From Roseburia_C sp031555935 (lineage in GTDB: Bacteria > Bacillota > Clostridia > Lachnospirales > Lachnospiraceae), in NCBI GenBank assembly GCA_031555935.1, contig JAVBTX010000024.1:1-64000 (forward strand): DNA of 64,000 nt. Direction: 5' to 3'. A program made the translations under genes and the position numbers. The notes below the pieces were generated by a model that did not search any database, had not been told where the DNA came from, and saw only the letters and a program-made list of their open reading frames with translations. The stretch's first letter is position 1. Every line of letters begins with the position of its first letter. Below, one piece after another: positions 32,898 to 42,012 of this stretch.

Positions 32898-34157
32898 TTA
32901 TTTTCCTCCTTCATAAACCTTACTATTCCATGTAATTGCATCCTCAATTAGGGCTTTTGATATATACATCGCCTTTATGATATTTTGAAAGCGTATATGA
33001 TGAGCCGTTCCTTGTTCAAATTTTTGTTGTGCCTTCTCACACTTGCTGATAATGGACGTTACTGGCGGAAGTGCCTTTGTCAGTTCTTCCTTGGTAAATT
33101 GCTCTTTTAGACTTTCTGGGCTGATTTGGTTGGGCAAGGTTCGCCCACTTTTTCCTTGTTCATTGTTAATTAGTGCTTTTGATATATACATGGCCTTTAT
33201 TCTGTTTTTAAGCAGTGTATGCTGCGATTTTCCTTCCGCAAACTTTTCCTGTGCCTTCTCGCATTTACCAATAACAGAAGATACCAGCAGAAGTGTTTCG
33301 GTCAATTCTTCTTCTGTATAATGATTCATTTCCCCCAGAAAAAATTGATTTGGAGCCCTTCCTGTATAATTCCCTTCAAGCATTTTAACATGTGATAAAA
33401 AAGCTTCATCCTCAAAATGTTTTGCCTTTAATGGACAGCTATTCACACACGCCTGACATTTGATGCAGACACCTTCCACGGTGATAGGATTGCTTATATT
33501 AATGGAACCCATCGGACAGACCCCTGCACATAACCCACACCGATTGCACAACTGTTCATTGGTAATCGGTTTTGCCTTAAGGAACTTGACAGGCTCTCCA
33601 TCTAAACCGAGCGGGGTATAATATGCCGCTACTGGATTATTTCCAGGCACTGCTACTACTTGTGGCATTTTCTCTGCATTCTGAAGTTGATTGGCAATGT
33701 CTTTGGCAAATGCGATGATTTCTCCTTCATCTGCCACGTCCGGTCTACCGGTTGCTATTTTTTCCGAAAAAGCATGTCTTGATGCCACTGCTGCCGCGGC
33801 TATTGCATGGAAACCATGCTCACCCAAAATATTTCTTAATTCCATCAAGGCATCATCAAAATTACGATTGCCAAATACACAAACCGGTACTGCCATTGTT
33901 TGATTTCCAATAAAGGATTCTTCCACATAAGAAAGTATTTTATTGGGTATTCTTCCGGCGTATACAGGTGTCCCAAAAATCACTAGCTCGTCCTCGGAAA
34001 AATGGTGTACGTCCTGCCGGTTCTGTGGCAGGGTAAAGTCGATTTCATGAACCGACTTCTCTAGCTCGGCTCCGATTATGTCTGCGATTTGCCGAACTAT
34101 TTTTTTCGTATTTCCAGTTGGGCTGAAAGATATTGCCCATATCTTTTTAATTTTCAT
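32898..34157 (-). CDS. EFR1-family flavodoxin-ferredoxin protein with duplicated C-terminal helical module
   Basis: 419 residues. Flavodoxin-like domain (about 1-170, SFSPTGNTKKIV FMN loop and FGTPVYAGRIP), then two 4Fe-4S motifs (CNRCGLCAGVCP and CIKCQACVNSCP, about 225-265). Beyond residue 290 a helical segment occurs twice, each ending with KAMYISKALI (about 290-345 and 358-412). EFR1 proteins are predicted electron-transfer proteins of anaerobes; the physiological partner is unknown. Start 34157 has GAAGGTGAAG upstream. Confidence 0.87.
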   Translation of the reverse strand: MKIKKIWAISFSPTGNTKKIVRQIADIIGAELEKSVHEIDFTLPQNRQDVHHFSEDELVIFGTPVYAGRIPNKILSYVEESFIGNQTMAVPVCVFGNRNFDDALMELRNILGEHGFHAIAAAAVASRHAFSEKIATGRPDVADEGEIIAFAKDIANQLQNAEKMPQVVAVPGNNPVAAYYTPLGLDGEPVKFLKAKPITNEQLCNRCGLCAGVCPMGSINISNPITVEGVCIKCQACVNSCPLKAKHFEDEAFLSHVKMLEGNYTGRAPNQFFLGEMNHYTEEELTETLLLVSSVIGKCEKAQEKFAEGKSQHTLLKNRIKAMYISKALINNEQGKSGRTLPNQISPESLKEQFTKEELTKALPPVTSIISKCEKAQQKFEQGTAHHIRFQNIIKAMYISKALIEDAITWNSKVYEGGK

Positions 34158-34251
34158 CTTCTTCACCTTCTGTTGCTTAAACACCATATAATGGCAAAAT
34201 ATTTTAAAAACCTAATTTCTTTGATATAACCAAGATCCTACCCTTAAACCG

Positions 34252-34634
34252 TTACAGATTTATCTCATAAAAAAGCTCTTCACCACTAAATGCCTTATCA
34301 CTTTCATTTTTTCTTCTTTGACAAAGCTTAAATCCCACACTTTCATAATTTCGAGGCGCAATCAAATTAAATCTTTATAATAAGAGCAACCAATGCTACC
34401 CATTAGAATATCATGCTCCTTTTCTAAAATTGCATATGCTAAATATTCTTTATTTGGATTATCCCCTTGGTCCAATAATATGACTTCTTTAATCCAGTTC
34501 CTCATCCATTTATCACATTCACTACAATCTCCGAAGATTTCATGTAAGCTTCCATCCGAAGCCATTTCAACGTATGCTTTTTCATCTGTCAATTTCATGC
34601 TACGGATTAGTAATCGCTCTGTTTCTATATGCAT
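34252..34634 (-). pseudogene. GNAT acetyltransferase pseudogene with central deletion
   Basis: The first 90 codons give a normal N-terminus (MHIETERLLIRSMKLTDEKA ... ILMGSIGCSYYKD) then a stop. In another frame just beyond comes the family's C-terminus: NYESVGFKLCQRRKN ... GEELFYEINL. The acetyl-CoA loop in between is absent. Good ribosome site (AAAGAAAGGG) at the start. Confidence 0.8.
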
Positions 34635-34659
34635 AAATGACCCTTTCTTTAACTTCTTT

Positions 34660-35229
34660 CTAGAAACTGTATTTGTTCGGATACTCTACTCGTGCTTTCT
34701 CTGTATATCTTATTACAAATTCACCCTTCGCATCCGTATAACCATCCCTATCGTAGGTATATATCTCTCTCAATTCCATTTTAAGCTTTTCATATTCTCT
34801 TGCTACATCAGAATGTGAATTTAAATAATCCCTGAAATACAGCTCGCCCCAATCACCACTATGCCTAACATGAATGTGAAATGTCTGCCCCTCAAATCCA
34901 TGTGGCGTGTAACCCTTAATATATGTAATAATATCCTTGTTCGCATGGTTTACTACATATCCTTCATCCAATAGCCTTTCCGTTATGGTCGCAATATCCG
35001 TATCCTCCGACACTTCAAGCAATATATCAACCGTCGGTTTTGCAATTAGTCCTGCAACTGACGAGCTTCCAATATGGTTTATTCGAATCACGTTGTCATC
35101 AAAAACCGAGCATAGAAAAACCGTCTCCTGCATATACTCCTCTTTCCACTTTGGATTATGTTCTGTCAACAATATGGGAAACAACTTTGCAAATTTCTCT
35201 TCCGGCACCAATGAAAAATCTTGTCTCAT
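34660..35229 (-). CDS. GrpB-family nucleotidyltransferase-like protein
   Basis: 189 residues; INHIGSSSVAGLIAKPTVDILLEV is the GrpB (UPF0157) signature with the G-S and D-x-(D/L) pattern of the nucleotidyltransferase fold, and HIHVRHSGDWGELYFRDYLNSH is its conserved second half. Biochemical role undetermined. AGGAGAACGG precedes the start. Confidence 0.9.
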   Translation of the reverse strand: MRQDFSLVPEEKFAKLFPILLTEHNPKWKEEYMQETVFLCSVFDDNVIRINHIGSSSVAGLIAKPTVDILLEVSEDTDIATITERLLDEGYVVNHANKDIITYIKGYTPHGFEGQTFHIHVRHSGDWGELYFRDYLNSHSDVAREYEKLKMELREIYTYDRDGYTDAKGEFVIRYTEKARVEYPNKYSF

Positions 35230-35247
35230 TCCGTTCTCCTATGCGCT

Positions 35248-35616
35248 TTAAAATAACAGCAATTTTATAATTAGCCCGACCAGCAACAACCAAATACAAA
35301 CAATTGGAATTGCAAATATCCATCTCTTAGGCTTTGCCTCCTCCCATAGATGTTCTGCCTGCTTGCGATGTCTTTCAAAAACCTCACGCGGAATGAGTTT
35401 GATGGTCAGTGCAACTAGCGCGGGCAGTAATATTATATCATCTAAATATCCTAATATTGGTATGAAATCTGGAATCAAATCAATTGGCGAAAGCGCATAA
35501 CCAATCGTTATTCCAGCGAATACTTTGGCAATTATCGGTGTTTCTTTATCCTTTAATGACAAAAATATGGCCGGAATATCCGCTTTTAATTTTTTTGCCC
35601 GTTCTTTTAAGTTCAA
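35248..35616 (-). CDS. YkvA/DUF1232-family membrane protein
   Basis: 122 residues. Core GYALSPIDLIPDFIPILGYLDDIILLP is the DUF1232 hallmark, plus a C-terminal hydrophobic helix (100-121). The start codon is TTG with AAGGGAG six bases upstream. A decayed second copy of this gene lies at 50178-50293. Function unknown. Confidence 0.88.
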   Translation of the reverse strand: MNLKERAKKLKADIPAIFLSLKDKETPIIAKVFAGITIGYALSPIDLIPDFIPILGYLDDIILLPALVALTIKLIPREVFERHRKQAEHLWEEAKPKRWIFAIPIVCIWLLLVGLIIKLLLF

Positions 35617-35683
35617 TGCTTTTCTCCCTTATTCCAATCTCTCTAGCTTGGAATTTTATCTGTTATTTTCAACTAATTAACCC

Positions 35684-35986
35684 CTATAATGTTTTAAATA
35701 TTGTTGCCTGATATGGCTCTTGAATTAAATCTTGAACCTGCTCTTTAAATACTTTAAAATGTTCTGTTTCTCTGTGCTTAAGCTGATCCTCGGGCGTTCT
35801 ATATACTTCTACAAGTAAAAACTCTGAAACATTTTCCTTATTTTGCATCACATCGAAACTAATGACACCGCTCTCCTCACGGCTGCATCTTGCATTTTGG
35901 GTCACGATATCAATAAATTCTTCTATGCATTGTGGCTTAACAAGAATTGGGACAACTGCAACGTGATTCGATATCTTTTCATTCAT
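35684..35986 (-). CDS. Antibiotic biosynthesis monooxygenase-fold (ABM) protein, quinol monooxygenase-like
   Basis: 100 residues of the dimeric ferredoxin-like ABM fold: VAVVPILVKPQCIEEFIDIV, SREESGVISFDVMQN and FLLVEVYRTPEDQLKHRETEHF. Related to YgiN quinol monooxygenases and heme-degrading proteins. AAGGAG precedes the start. Substrate unknown. Confidence 0.88.
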   Translation of the reverse strand: MNEKISNHVAVVPILVKPQCIEEFIDIVTQNARCSREESGVISFDVMQNKENVSEFLLVEVYRTPEDQLKHRETEHFKVFKEQVQDLIQEPYQATIFKTL

Positions 35987-36012
35987 TAATATTCTCCTTC
36001 TCCGGTTCTGTT

Positions 36013-36393
36013 TTAACGTTTATTATCCTCTTGTTTAATCCAATGCCTGATACCTTTTCCTGCATGCGGTTCATCCGAATACCTTGGAATTATATGCATG
36101 TGAGCATGGAATACCTCCTGGCCACCAATCTTGCCGACATTCCAGCCAACATTATAGCCATCCGGCTTATATCTTGCATCCAAATATTGTTTTACTTTGT
36201 CTAAGAGTAATTTCGTTGCCATCCACTCCTCCTGACTTAAATCAAAAACTGTTTTTTTGTGTGCCTTCGGAATAATAATGCAAGAACCGATAAGGATTTC
36301 CTCCTTTAACTCAATGCAGGTGCAATGCTCATTTTCCAAAATAATTGTTCCGTTCTCACCGTTTTTATAATTACAAAATACACATGAATCCAT
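36013..36393 (-). CDS. HIT-family nucleotide hydrolase
   Basis: 126 residues; C-x2-C opening (SCVFCNYKNG), PKAHKKTVFDLS and the histidine triad HAHMH followed by IIPRY. HIT proteins hydrolyse nucleoside phosphoramidates or dinucleotides. 19-nt spacing to the next gene suggests cotranscription with the carboxypeptidase-like gene upstream of it. Confidence 0.92.
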   Translation of the reverse strand: MDSCVFCNYKNGENGTIILENEHCTCIELKEEILIGSCIIIPKAHKKTVFDLSQEEWMATKLLLDKVKQYLDARYKPDGYNVGWNVGKIGGQEVFHAHMHIIPRYSDEPHAGKGIRHWIKQEDNKR

Positions 36394-36408
36394 TATTTAT
36401 TACCGCTC

Positions 36409-37470
36409 CTATTCAGATAAAAATATTTTCTTCTTCTCCATATCCACCTTTGCCTCTACACCATAAGGCAGTACACATCTAGGGGTGCAATGTCCGAAAT
36501 TAACGTTATAAACAATTGGCATATTTTCATTATCAATCACTTTTTTGATAACTTCTTTATATTCCTCATAGTAGGCTTCATCCTGTGGTTTACCCACTAA
36601 AATTCCACTGATAACGTCAAATATGCCTTGGTTTTTTAAGGTCAGTAACTCTGTTTCCACTATTTCTGGCGTTGGTTTTTCCTCACATGTTTCAATAAAC
36701 AGAATTTTTCCTTCCCACTCTTTTTTATCTGGGAAAAGATGATACTTCTCACAAATTTCCCGCTCTTCGCTATACCTATTTCCTACCAAAATATCGTATA
36801 GGCTCTCCAAACAACCACCTAATAATTCACCTTGAAACACACCATTTCCCTGCAACAGTTCAAAACCTCGGTCTTCCCGGTGAGCGATTCGCTCTGTTCC
36901 TAACGCTGCCCGTGAAAAATCAGTTCTTTCCTCATACCATTCATCACTAGATTCAATCACATTGTATGTGTTTCCCTGAAGATAGCTTTCAAATGCTTTT
37001 TTACTATATGGAAGCATATCATCTGATATCTCTCCCATGTCACAGATAAAGCTCGGTCCGTAGTAGGTTGACAGTCCCAACTGATAGAACATCAAGTGAT
37101 TTATGGTCGTATCTGAGAATCCCGTAAATAATTTCGGGTTTGTTTTTACTGCGTTTACAAACTCATCGTCCTCCATTAGATATGGCAATAGACGATAGGT
37201 ATCATCGCCGCCAATCGCACAGATAATACCTGCAATGGTTTCATCCAAAAAAGCTTGCTTTAAATCACTTGCCCTTGCTTCTGGATGTTTCTTTAAAAAG
37301 TCTATTCCTTTCAATGCGTTCGGCATAAATATAGGCTCTAGTCCATATCCTTCTAATCGCTTTACACCCATTTCCACATTGTGACTGCAAAAATCTTCTC
37401 CCAACATTCCACTTGATAGGCTGACGATTGCAACCTTATCACCCTTTTGTAATTTGCGTGCTTTTAACAT
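36409..37470 (-). CDS. S66-family LD-carboxypeptidase / MccF-like peptidase
   Basis: 353 residues. Motifs: KGDKVAIVSLSSG, CAIGGDDTYRLLPYL, nucleophile serine in FTGFSDTTINH, and a C-terminal part with FIETCEEKP and PIVYNVNFGHCTPRCVLPYGV. The family includes murein LD-carboxypeptidase and the microcin-C self-immunity enzyme MccF; MccF-like is favoured by length and by the lack of a signal peptide. The start 37470 has GGAGGG; a longer frame upstream is rejected. Confidence 0.88.
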   Translation of the reverse strand: MLKARKLQKGDKVAIVSLSSGMLGEDFCSHNVEMGVKRLEGYGLEPIFMPNALKGIDFLKKHPEARASDLKQAFLDETIAGIICAIGGDDTYRLLPYLMEDDEFVNAVKTNPKLFTGFSDTTINHLMFYQLGLSTYYGPSFICDMGEISDDMLPYSKKAFESYLQGNTYNVIESSDEWYEERTDFSRAALGTERIAHREDRGFELLQGNGVFQGELLGGCLESLYDILVGNRYSEEREICEKYHLFPDKKEWEGKILFIETCEEKPTPEIVETELLTLKNQGIFDVISGILVGKPQDEAYYEEYKEVIKKVIDNENMPIVYNVNFGHCTPRCVLPYGVEAKVDMEKKKIFLSE

Positions 37471-37480
37471 AATTGCCCTC

Positions 37481-37927
37481 CTACAAAATAAGCAACATTC
37501 CATCTGCGTTGGACTGAAATCCACATTGTTCATATACTGGTCTGCCTAATTCGGTTGCATCAAGGCTTATTTCTGTAACCCCCCTCTGCTTCGCTTCATC
37601 AATTAGCATTTTCAGCATTAAAATAGCAATCCCTTGATGACGATAATTTGAATTAGTATATACATTCATCATATGTGCCCGTTTCCCCGTTGGATGGTCG
37701 CAAGTTGGGGCTACTGTTATATAGCAGATTGTTGCACAGCCAATTACTGCTTGATCAATGGCAAGCACTGTTGTCTGGTCGGCAGTCTCATAATATTCCT
37801 TGGTGTTTGCGATAACCTCTGGGTCAAGCTTAGTATCTTCCGCTAAACCATTGACAACTTTTAGCATTTCAATTCTGCTGCTTATCACCGCATCAATATC
37901 GGCGCTTGTTGCTTTAATAATTTTCAT
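37481..37927 (-). CDS. GNAT acetyltransferase
   Basis: 148 residues; ATSADIDAVISSRIEML opening, MMNVYTNSNYRHQGIAILMLKML acetyl-CoA region and GRPVYEQCGFQ near the end. Ten bases before the S66 peptidase start; some MccF systems also include acetyltransferases, but the pairing here may be chance. Confidence 0.88.
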   Translation of the reverse strand: MKIIKATSADIDAVISSRIEMLKVVNGLAEDTKLDPEVIANTKEYYETADQTTVLAIDQAVIGCATICYITVAPTCDHPTGKRAHMMNVYTNSNYRHQGIAILMLKMLIDEAKQRGVTEISLDATELGRPVYEQCGFQSNADGMLLIL

Positions 37928-37960
37928 GATATTTTTTTCTCCTTCGTTCTATTTTACGAT

Positions 37961-38653
37961 TCAAACATGTTCCAATAGCCATTGGTCTACGATTTCACTA
38001 TCTTCTTTTGCTCCAAAAGGATGCTCGCTATTTTCAGAAATTGTTAATTTGCACTTAAAATGATTGCAAAATTTTTTCATCTCTTCCGTAGATTGCAGAT
38101 TATCTTTTCCGCCAAATAATATGTACGTTGGAAAACTCCAGTCTTCAATCGGATGTTCTTTCACATAGCTGTAATACCGCCACGACAACATATCTATTGG
38201 TGTCGGAATCTCTTGTTTTTCTCGTAGTGCCTCTTCGGTCACGCCAAACCAAGCAAACATTTGATGTATCAAATATTCCATGTTCACTACCGGCGATTGG
38301 AACAGTACCTTCTCAAATATCCGGTTTTTGTATGTATGTAAGCTAAAGAATGCACCCAAACTACACCCGAATAAAGATACTGCGTTCCAATTCTGATATA
38401 CATATTCTGCAATAATATCCAAATCCGTCATTCCATTCCAAATATCACATTTATAATTTTCATCGCTTCTTTCCCCATGTTCTGGCAGATCGAAACTAAT
38501 TGTTTGATATCCCTTGCCCTCAGCAATTTCTGCAAAATGCTCAGCACTTTCTTTATTTGACATTTTTCCATGAACGAAAATGTATACTTTATCTGATTTC
38601 TCCCCCCATATAATTGCGGGGATTTTTTTTATATATATTTTTTCACTTGTCAT
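37961..38653 (-). CDS. Alpha/beta hydrolase
   Basis: 230 residues; oxyanion/HG motif VHGKMSNKES, nucleophile in LFGCSLGAFFSL, acid loop in FGGKDNLQS and histidine in SEHPFG. Probable esterase or thioesterase, cytoplasmic. ATG overlaps the methyltransferase stop by four bases, so the pair is coupled. Confidence 0.9.
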   Translation of the reverse strand: MTSEKIYIKKIPAIIWGEKSDKVYIFVHGKMSNKESAEHFAEIAEGKGYQTISFDLPEHGERSDENYKCDIWNGMTDLDIIAEYVYQNWNAVSLFGCSLGAFFSLHTYKNRIFEKVLFQSPVVNMEYLIHQMFAWFGVTEEALREKQEIPTPIDMLSWRYYSYVKEHPIEDWSFPTYILFGGKDNLQSTEEMKKFCNHFKCKLTISENSEHPFGAKEDSEIVDQWLLEHV

Positions 38654-39468
38654 CTTTCACTGCTCCTTCTCTCATCATCTCGATACGGCTTGGAGGCAAT
38701 AAACATACCATATTCCTTTGGAACCTCGAGAACACCATCTTTCATATTATGAAGCAGCACGCTTCTAACATCCGCTCTTGAAATTTGGCTTAATGTCGAC
38801 ATACTCGATAATGAATAAATGTAATCCACCATATCATCAACATTGGTCACCGCCAAAGAATCTGGATATTCTAACAATTCAATCGTGTCAAAAATTCCAG
38901 ACAAAATCTCCTTTCCATTTTGCAATGTGAAATTTTTATTTACATGATCCTCAACACCATATATGCTTAGAAGCTGAGACATGTATTGAACAATGCCATG
39001 CTCACCATAGGTAGCACAATAAAATTTACCGCCTGGTTTTAGTACCCTCCTAACTTCACTTAGCCCTTTGGGCAAATCAGGGACATGATATAGCATCATA
39101 TTGGCAATGACGATGTCAAATGAATTATTATCAAATGGTATCTCTTGAATATCTACCACTCTATACTCAATATTCTCATAAGCACGTAGATTTTCCTTCG
39201 TTCGTTGCACCATCCCTTCTGAAAAGTCAGACAGTATTAGTTTCGCGCATTTGGCAACAGCATCATGCTGACATTTCCACATATCACCTGCTCCGCATCC
39301 TAATTCCAGTAACTTGGAACCATCATCAATTTCATATTGAGAAAAAATCCAGTTACCAAATCCCATTTTATTCGTTGAATATTTTTCGTGAATAGAAATT
39401 CTTGTATTCAAATTGTCTGCATTTTCATATTGCTTCTTTACAACGGTGGTATCATTTATCTGACTCAT
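38650..39468 (-). CDS. Class I SAM-dependent methyltransferase
   Basis: 272 residues. Motif I KLLELGCGAGDMW, motif II region EYRVVDIQEIPFDNNSFDIVIANMML, and post-motif LKPGGKFYCATYG: typical UbiE/Methyltransf_11 type. GGAGGATAATAG precedes the start. The substrate is unknown; coupling with the hydrolase suggests small-molecule modification. Confidence 0.9.
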   Translation of the reverse strand: MSQINDTTVVKKQYENADNLNTRISIHEKYSTNKMGFGNWIFSQYEIDDGSKLLELGCGAGDMWKCQHDAVAKCAKLILSDFSEGMVQRTKENLRAYENIEYRVVDIQEIPFDNNSFDIVIANMMLYHVPDLPKGLSEVRRVLKPGGKFYCATYGEHGIVQYMSQLLSIYGVEDHVNKNFTLQNGKEILSGIFDTIELLEYPDSLAVTNVDDMVDYIYSLSSMSTLSQISRADVRSVLLHNMKDGVLEVPKEYGMFIASKPYRDDERRSSER

Positions 39469-39495
39469 CTATTATCCTCCACAAGGTTTTGATTT

Positions 39496-40260
39496 CTAAC
39501 CTCTCATCTTCTCCAGCCGCCTTGCTTGTTCAAACGCTTTCTGTAAAAACGCTTCCGCTGATAAATCCGTATAATCCCAATTCATCGGCTCTAATGCCGT
39601 AGCCCCCAAATAACTAGCTGCTGCTATTTGTCTCATAACTGTTGTCCAATCAATCTTCCCATCAAAGGGCAACTGGTGCTGCATCCGCTTTCCACCGTTA
39701 TCATGCAAATGGATTGCCATCAAGCGCGAGCCGTACCTCGCCAATAAATCAATATCTGGTTTATAATTATAATGATGGCAGCAATCATAACAAAATCCGA
39801 TTCGCTCGGAATCAACTTGCGCTAAGACAAATGATAAATTGGAAAAGTTCCGTACATTTTCCATTGCAACATTGACACCCATCTGCTCTGCTTTTTCTGC
39901 AATCCACTTAACTCTATCTAACCCTAAGTCGCTGCAAATATTATTTTCTTCGGGCAAATGCACCACCATTGTTGGGATTTCAAATTCTGCACAATCTGCA
40001 ACACACTGCAAATAGCAATCTAGCGCCGCTTCGCCATACTGATTATCAAGCCATAAATTATTTTGATTTTGAATGGGGGTATGAATATTTTCGATATAGA
40101 GCCCCGCCTCCCTTGCAAGCTGCGGTCCCTCCCGATAATCTCCTCTACCAAATCCATCACTCCACCACAATAATACGCCATCAAATCCGGCTTCTTTTAT
40201 TAAGCGATATCGCTCTTTTATTGGCAGCTCGTATCCAAACCAATCATAAATTGTCAGCAT
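39496..40260 (-). CDS. Sugar phosphate isomerase/epimerase (xylose isomerase-like TIM barrel)
   Basis: 254 residues of the AP-endonuclease-2/xylose-isomerase-like barrel. VLLWWSDGFG, ENIHTPIQNQNNLW, MVVHLPEE, VAMENVRNFSN, GFCYDCCHHYN and AIHLHDNGG carry the expected metal ligands (E, D, H). AAGGAG precedes the start at 40260. Specific sugar unknown. Confidence 0.9.
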   Translation of the reverse strand: MLTIYDWFGYELPIKERYRLIKEAGFDGVLLWWSDGFGRGDYREGPQLAREAGLYIENIHTPIQNQNNLWLDNQYGEAALDCYLQCVADCAEFEIPTMVVHLPEENNICSDLGLDRVKWIAEKAEQMGVNVAMENVRNFSNLSFVLAQVDSERIGFCYDCCHHYNYKPDIDLLARYGSRLMAIHLHDNGGKRMQHQLPFDGKIDWTTVMRQIAAASYLGATALEPMNWDYTDLSAEAFLQKAFEQARRLEKMRG

Positions 40261-40370
40261 CGTTTTTCTCCTTCGTTTCAACTCACCAAGCACTCAACAC
40301 TGCAACCAGAGTCTGGTATCTATCATGTTAGTCCACCGTTATCCTTTTATTTGATTTTACACATTGTTGC

Positions 40371-40550
40371 TCATACTAGCAAGTCCGCAAGAAAATCTTT
40401 ATAAATTAAAAATGGCAATTTGCGCCAAGACATTGAGATTCTGCCGACTTCGACCGCCTTCTTTAAAACGGTACTTGAATTTGTAGCTCCAGACACGGCA
40501 TCAACATCAATTTTTTGTTCATTAACTACAACAATGCAAGACACAAAACA
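40371..40550 (-). pseudogene. Relic of an FMN-binding-domain protein
   Basis: No start codon, but the minus-strand frame reads CIVVVNEQKIDVDAVSGATN then SSTVLKKAVE, the conserved end of FMN_bind domains, where the SGAT threonine carries covalent FMN. Everything before it is gone. It fills most of the 356-bp gap between two genes. Confidence 0.7.
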
Positions 40551-40583
40551 GGGCTGGAAGCTAATTCATAGCTTACCAGCCCT
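40548..40583 (-). terminator. Hairpin behind the XRE regulator
   Basis: GGGCTGGAAGCT (40551-40562) pairs with AGCTTACCAGCCC (40570-40582), followed on the minus strand by TGTTTTGTG. Confidence 0.7.
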
Positions 40584-40617
40584 AAATAACAATAAGGATG
40601 TTTTTGGATTATCAAAT

Positions 40618-41355
40618 CTACGAAAAATTTGTAAAACTATCCGTCTTTGAAACACTATCCACATGAAGATATACATCCATACAAGTAATTCCATTCTTTT
40701 CGTACACGTGCTCAAAGCAAGATAATATGTCACTCTTCGGTTTTTCACGAAATCCATTTGCTTGTAAATACTCCAATATCTTTTTATATGCATTAGGAAT
40801 GCGTTCAAAGGCGGCTACAAATGGATCATATATTGTGATTACCGCATAATCAGCCTCTTCTTGATTCGCATATTCCACACCCAGATGGCTTGATTCAAAT
40901 CCTTCTGGTAAAACATAAGCTGCTGCATATCCTCGTAGACCAAATCTGTTTTGTAATTCAGGTGAAACAAAAGGAAATTCCCAGCCGATTCGCTTGGCCT
41001 GCGGGTGATTCTCTAACAAGCCTGATTGACGCCCCCAATTATCTAGGTACGCATTTACATCATCCTCTGGATTCGGTGTAACCATCACATATCTTGCCAT
41101 CTTAAATGCTTCTACTTTTTTTATTGTAATTTCCGAATAAATCTCCTCGCTCGCAGCCATGTTGTCTCTGACTAAAGCATCTAATTTGCATGCAAAAACG
41201 TCACATAAAGCAATTAGCTTATTCAATTCCGGCGCGATATCATCGGCTTCCCACTTGGATATTGTTTGACGGGACACAGACATAATCTCCGCTAACTGCT
41301 CTTGTGTAATCTTTTTTTGTTTCCGTAAATACTGAATATTTTTCCCTAAACTCAT
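40618..41355 (-). CDS. XRE-family regulator with GyrI-like effector domain
   Basis: 245 residues. Helix-turn-helix at 1-65 (LGKNIQYLRKQKKITQEQLAEIMSVSRQTISKWE), followed by a GyrI-like domain (FKMARYVMVTPNPEDDV... AAAYVLPEGFESSHLGVEY). A combination parallel to the AraC/GyrI protein at 26599. The start 41355 has AAAGGATGG upstream. Target unknown. Confidence 0.87.
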   Translation of the reverse strand: MSLGKNIQYLRKQKKITQEQLAEIMSVSRQTISKWEADDIAPELNKLIALCDVFACKLDALVRDNMAASEEIYSEITIKKVEAFKMARYVMVTPNPEDDVNAYLDNWGRQSGLLENHPQAKRIGWEFPFVSPELQNRFGLRGYAAAYVLPEGFESSHLGVEYANQEEADYAVITIYDPFVAAFERIPNAYKKILEYLQANGFREKPKSDILSCFEHVYEKNGITCMDVYLHVDSVSKTDSFTNFS

Positions 41356-41442
41356 AAAATAACCATCCTTTCTCATCGCTGTCATGTTACCGTTATTGTT
41401 ACACACCTATAACGGAAAGAACACCACGTTAGAAGCGCTATT

Positions 41443-42012
41443 TTAATGAGCTATGTCAACTGATGGTTTACATGGCAAGATTTCCTTTATTGGGATGTCG
41501 TAACGATTAACGTTCAGTCCTGATTCTTGCCCATGAATCGTGTCAACATATACGCCACCGTTGGCAAGAATTGTTTTATTGCTGCCAATGTTTATATCAC
41601 GACAAACAATTCGGACTTTATCTAGTCCGAATGCGTTTGCTTTCTGTAAGCCTAGCCGCAATTGCTCTTTTGCGTACCCTTTGCCACGTTCACTCGGGCA
41701 AACGGAATATCCTAAGTTTGAAGCAAATTCTCTATCGTCATCATCGTATTCAAGCTTGTGACGAAAAATAATAAAACCGATAATTTTACTGTCGCTTTCA
41801 CGAAAGGTCATATACCAAGTTAATTTGTCGGACATATTTTCGCAAAACTGAATCCAGTCAAGTACATTGTCGTACTTTTCAAGATAATCCAAACCTGGGA
41901 TTCTGCTTGGGTCGTATGTAACCCTCTCACGTTCAGCAGGAAATTCTGCCCTATAATCTGCAACTTTCTCTGCATACTCAGCAGATAGTTTAATCAATTT
42001 AATTTCACTCAT
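41443..42012 (-). CDS. GNAT acetyltransferase
   Basis: 189 residues; LGYSVCPSERGKGYAKEQLRLGL acetyl-CoA region; IVCRDINIGSNKTILANGG near the end, as in small-molecule N-acetyltransferases. GAGGAAAAAAAGA precedes the start, which overlaps the preceding Fic remnant by eight bases. Its last codons recur as a decayed copy at 42692-42726. Confidence 0.88.
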   Translation of the reverse strand: MSEIKLIKLSAEYAEKVADYRAEFPAERERVTYDPSRIPGLDYLEKYDNVLDWIQFCENMSDKLTWYMTFRESDSKIIGFIIFRHKLEYDDDDREFASNLGYSVCPSERGKGYAKEQLRLGLQKANAFGLDKVRIVCRDINIGSNKTILANGGVYVDTIHGQESGLNVNRYDIPIKEILPCKPSVDIAH

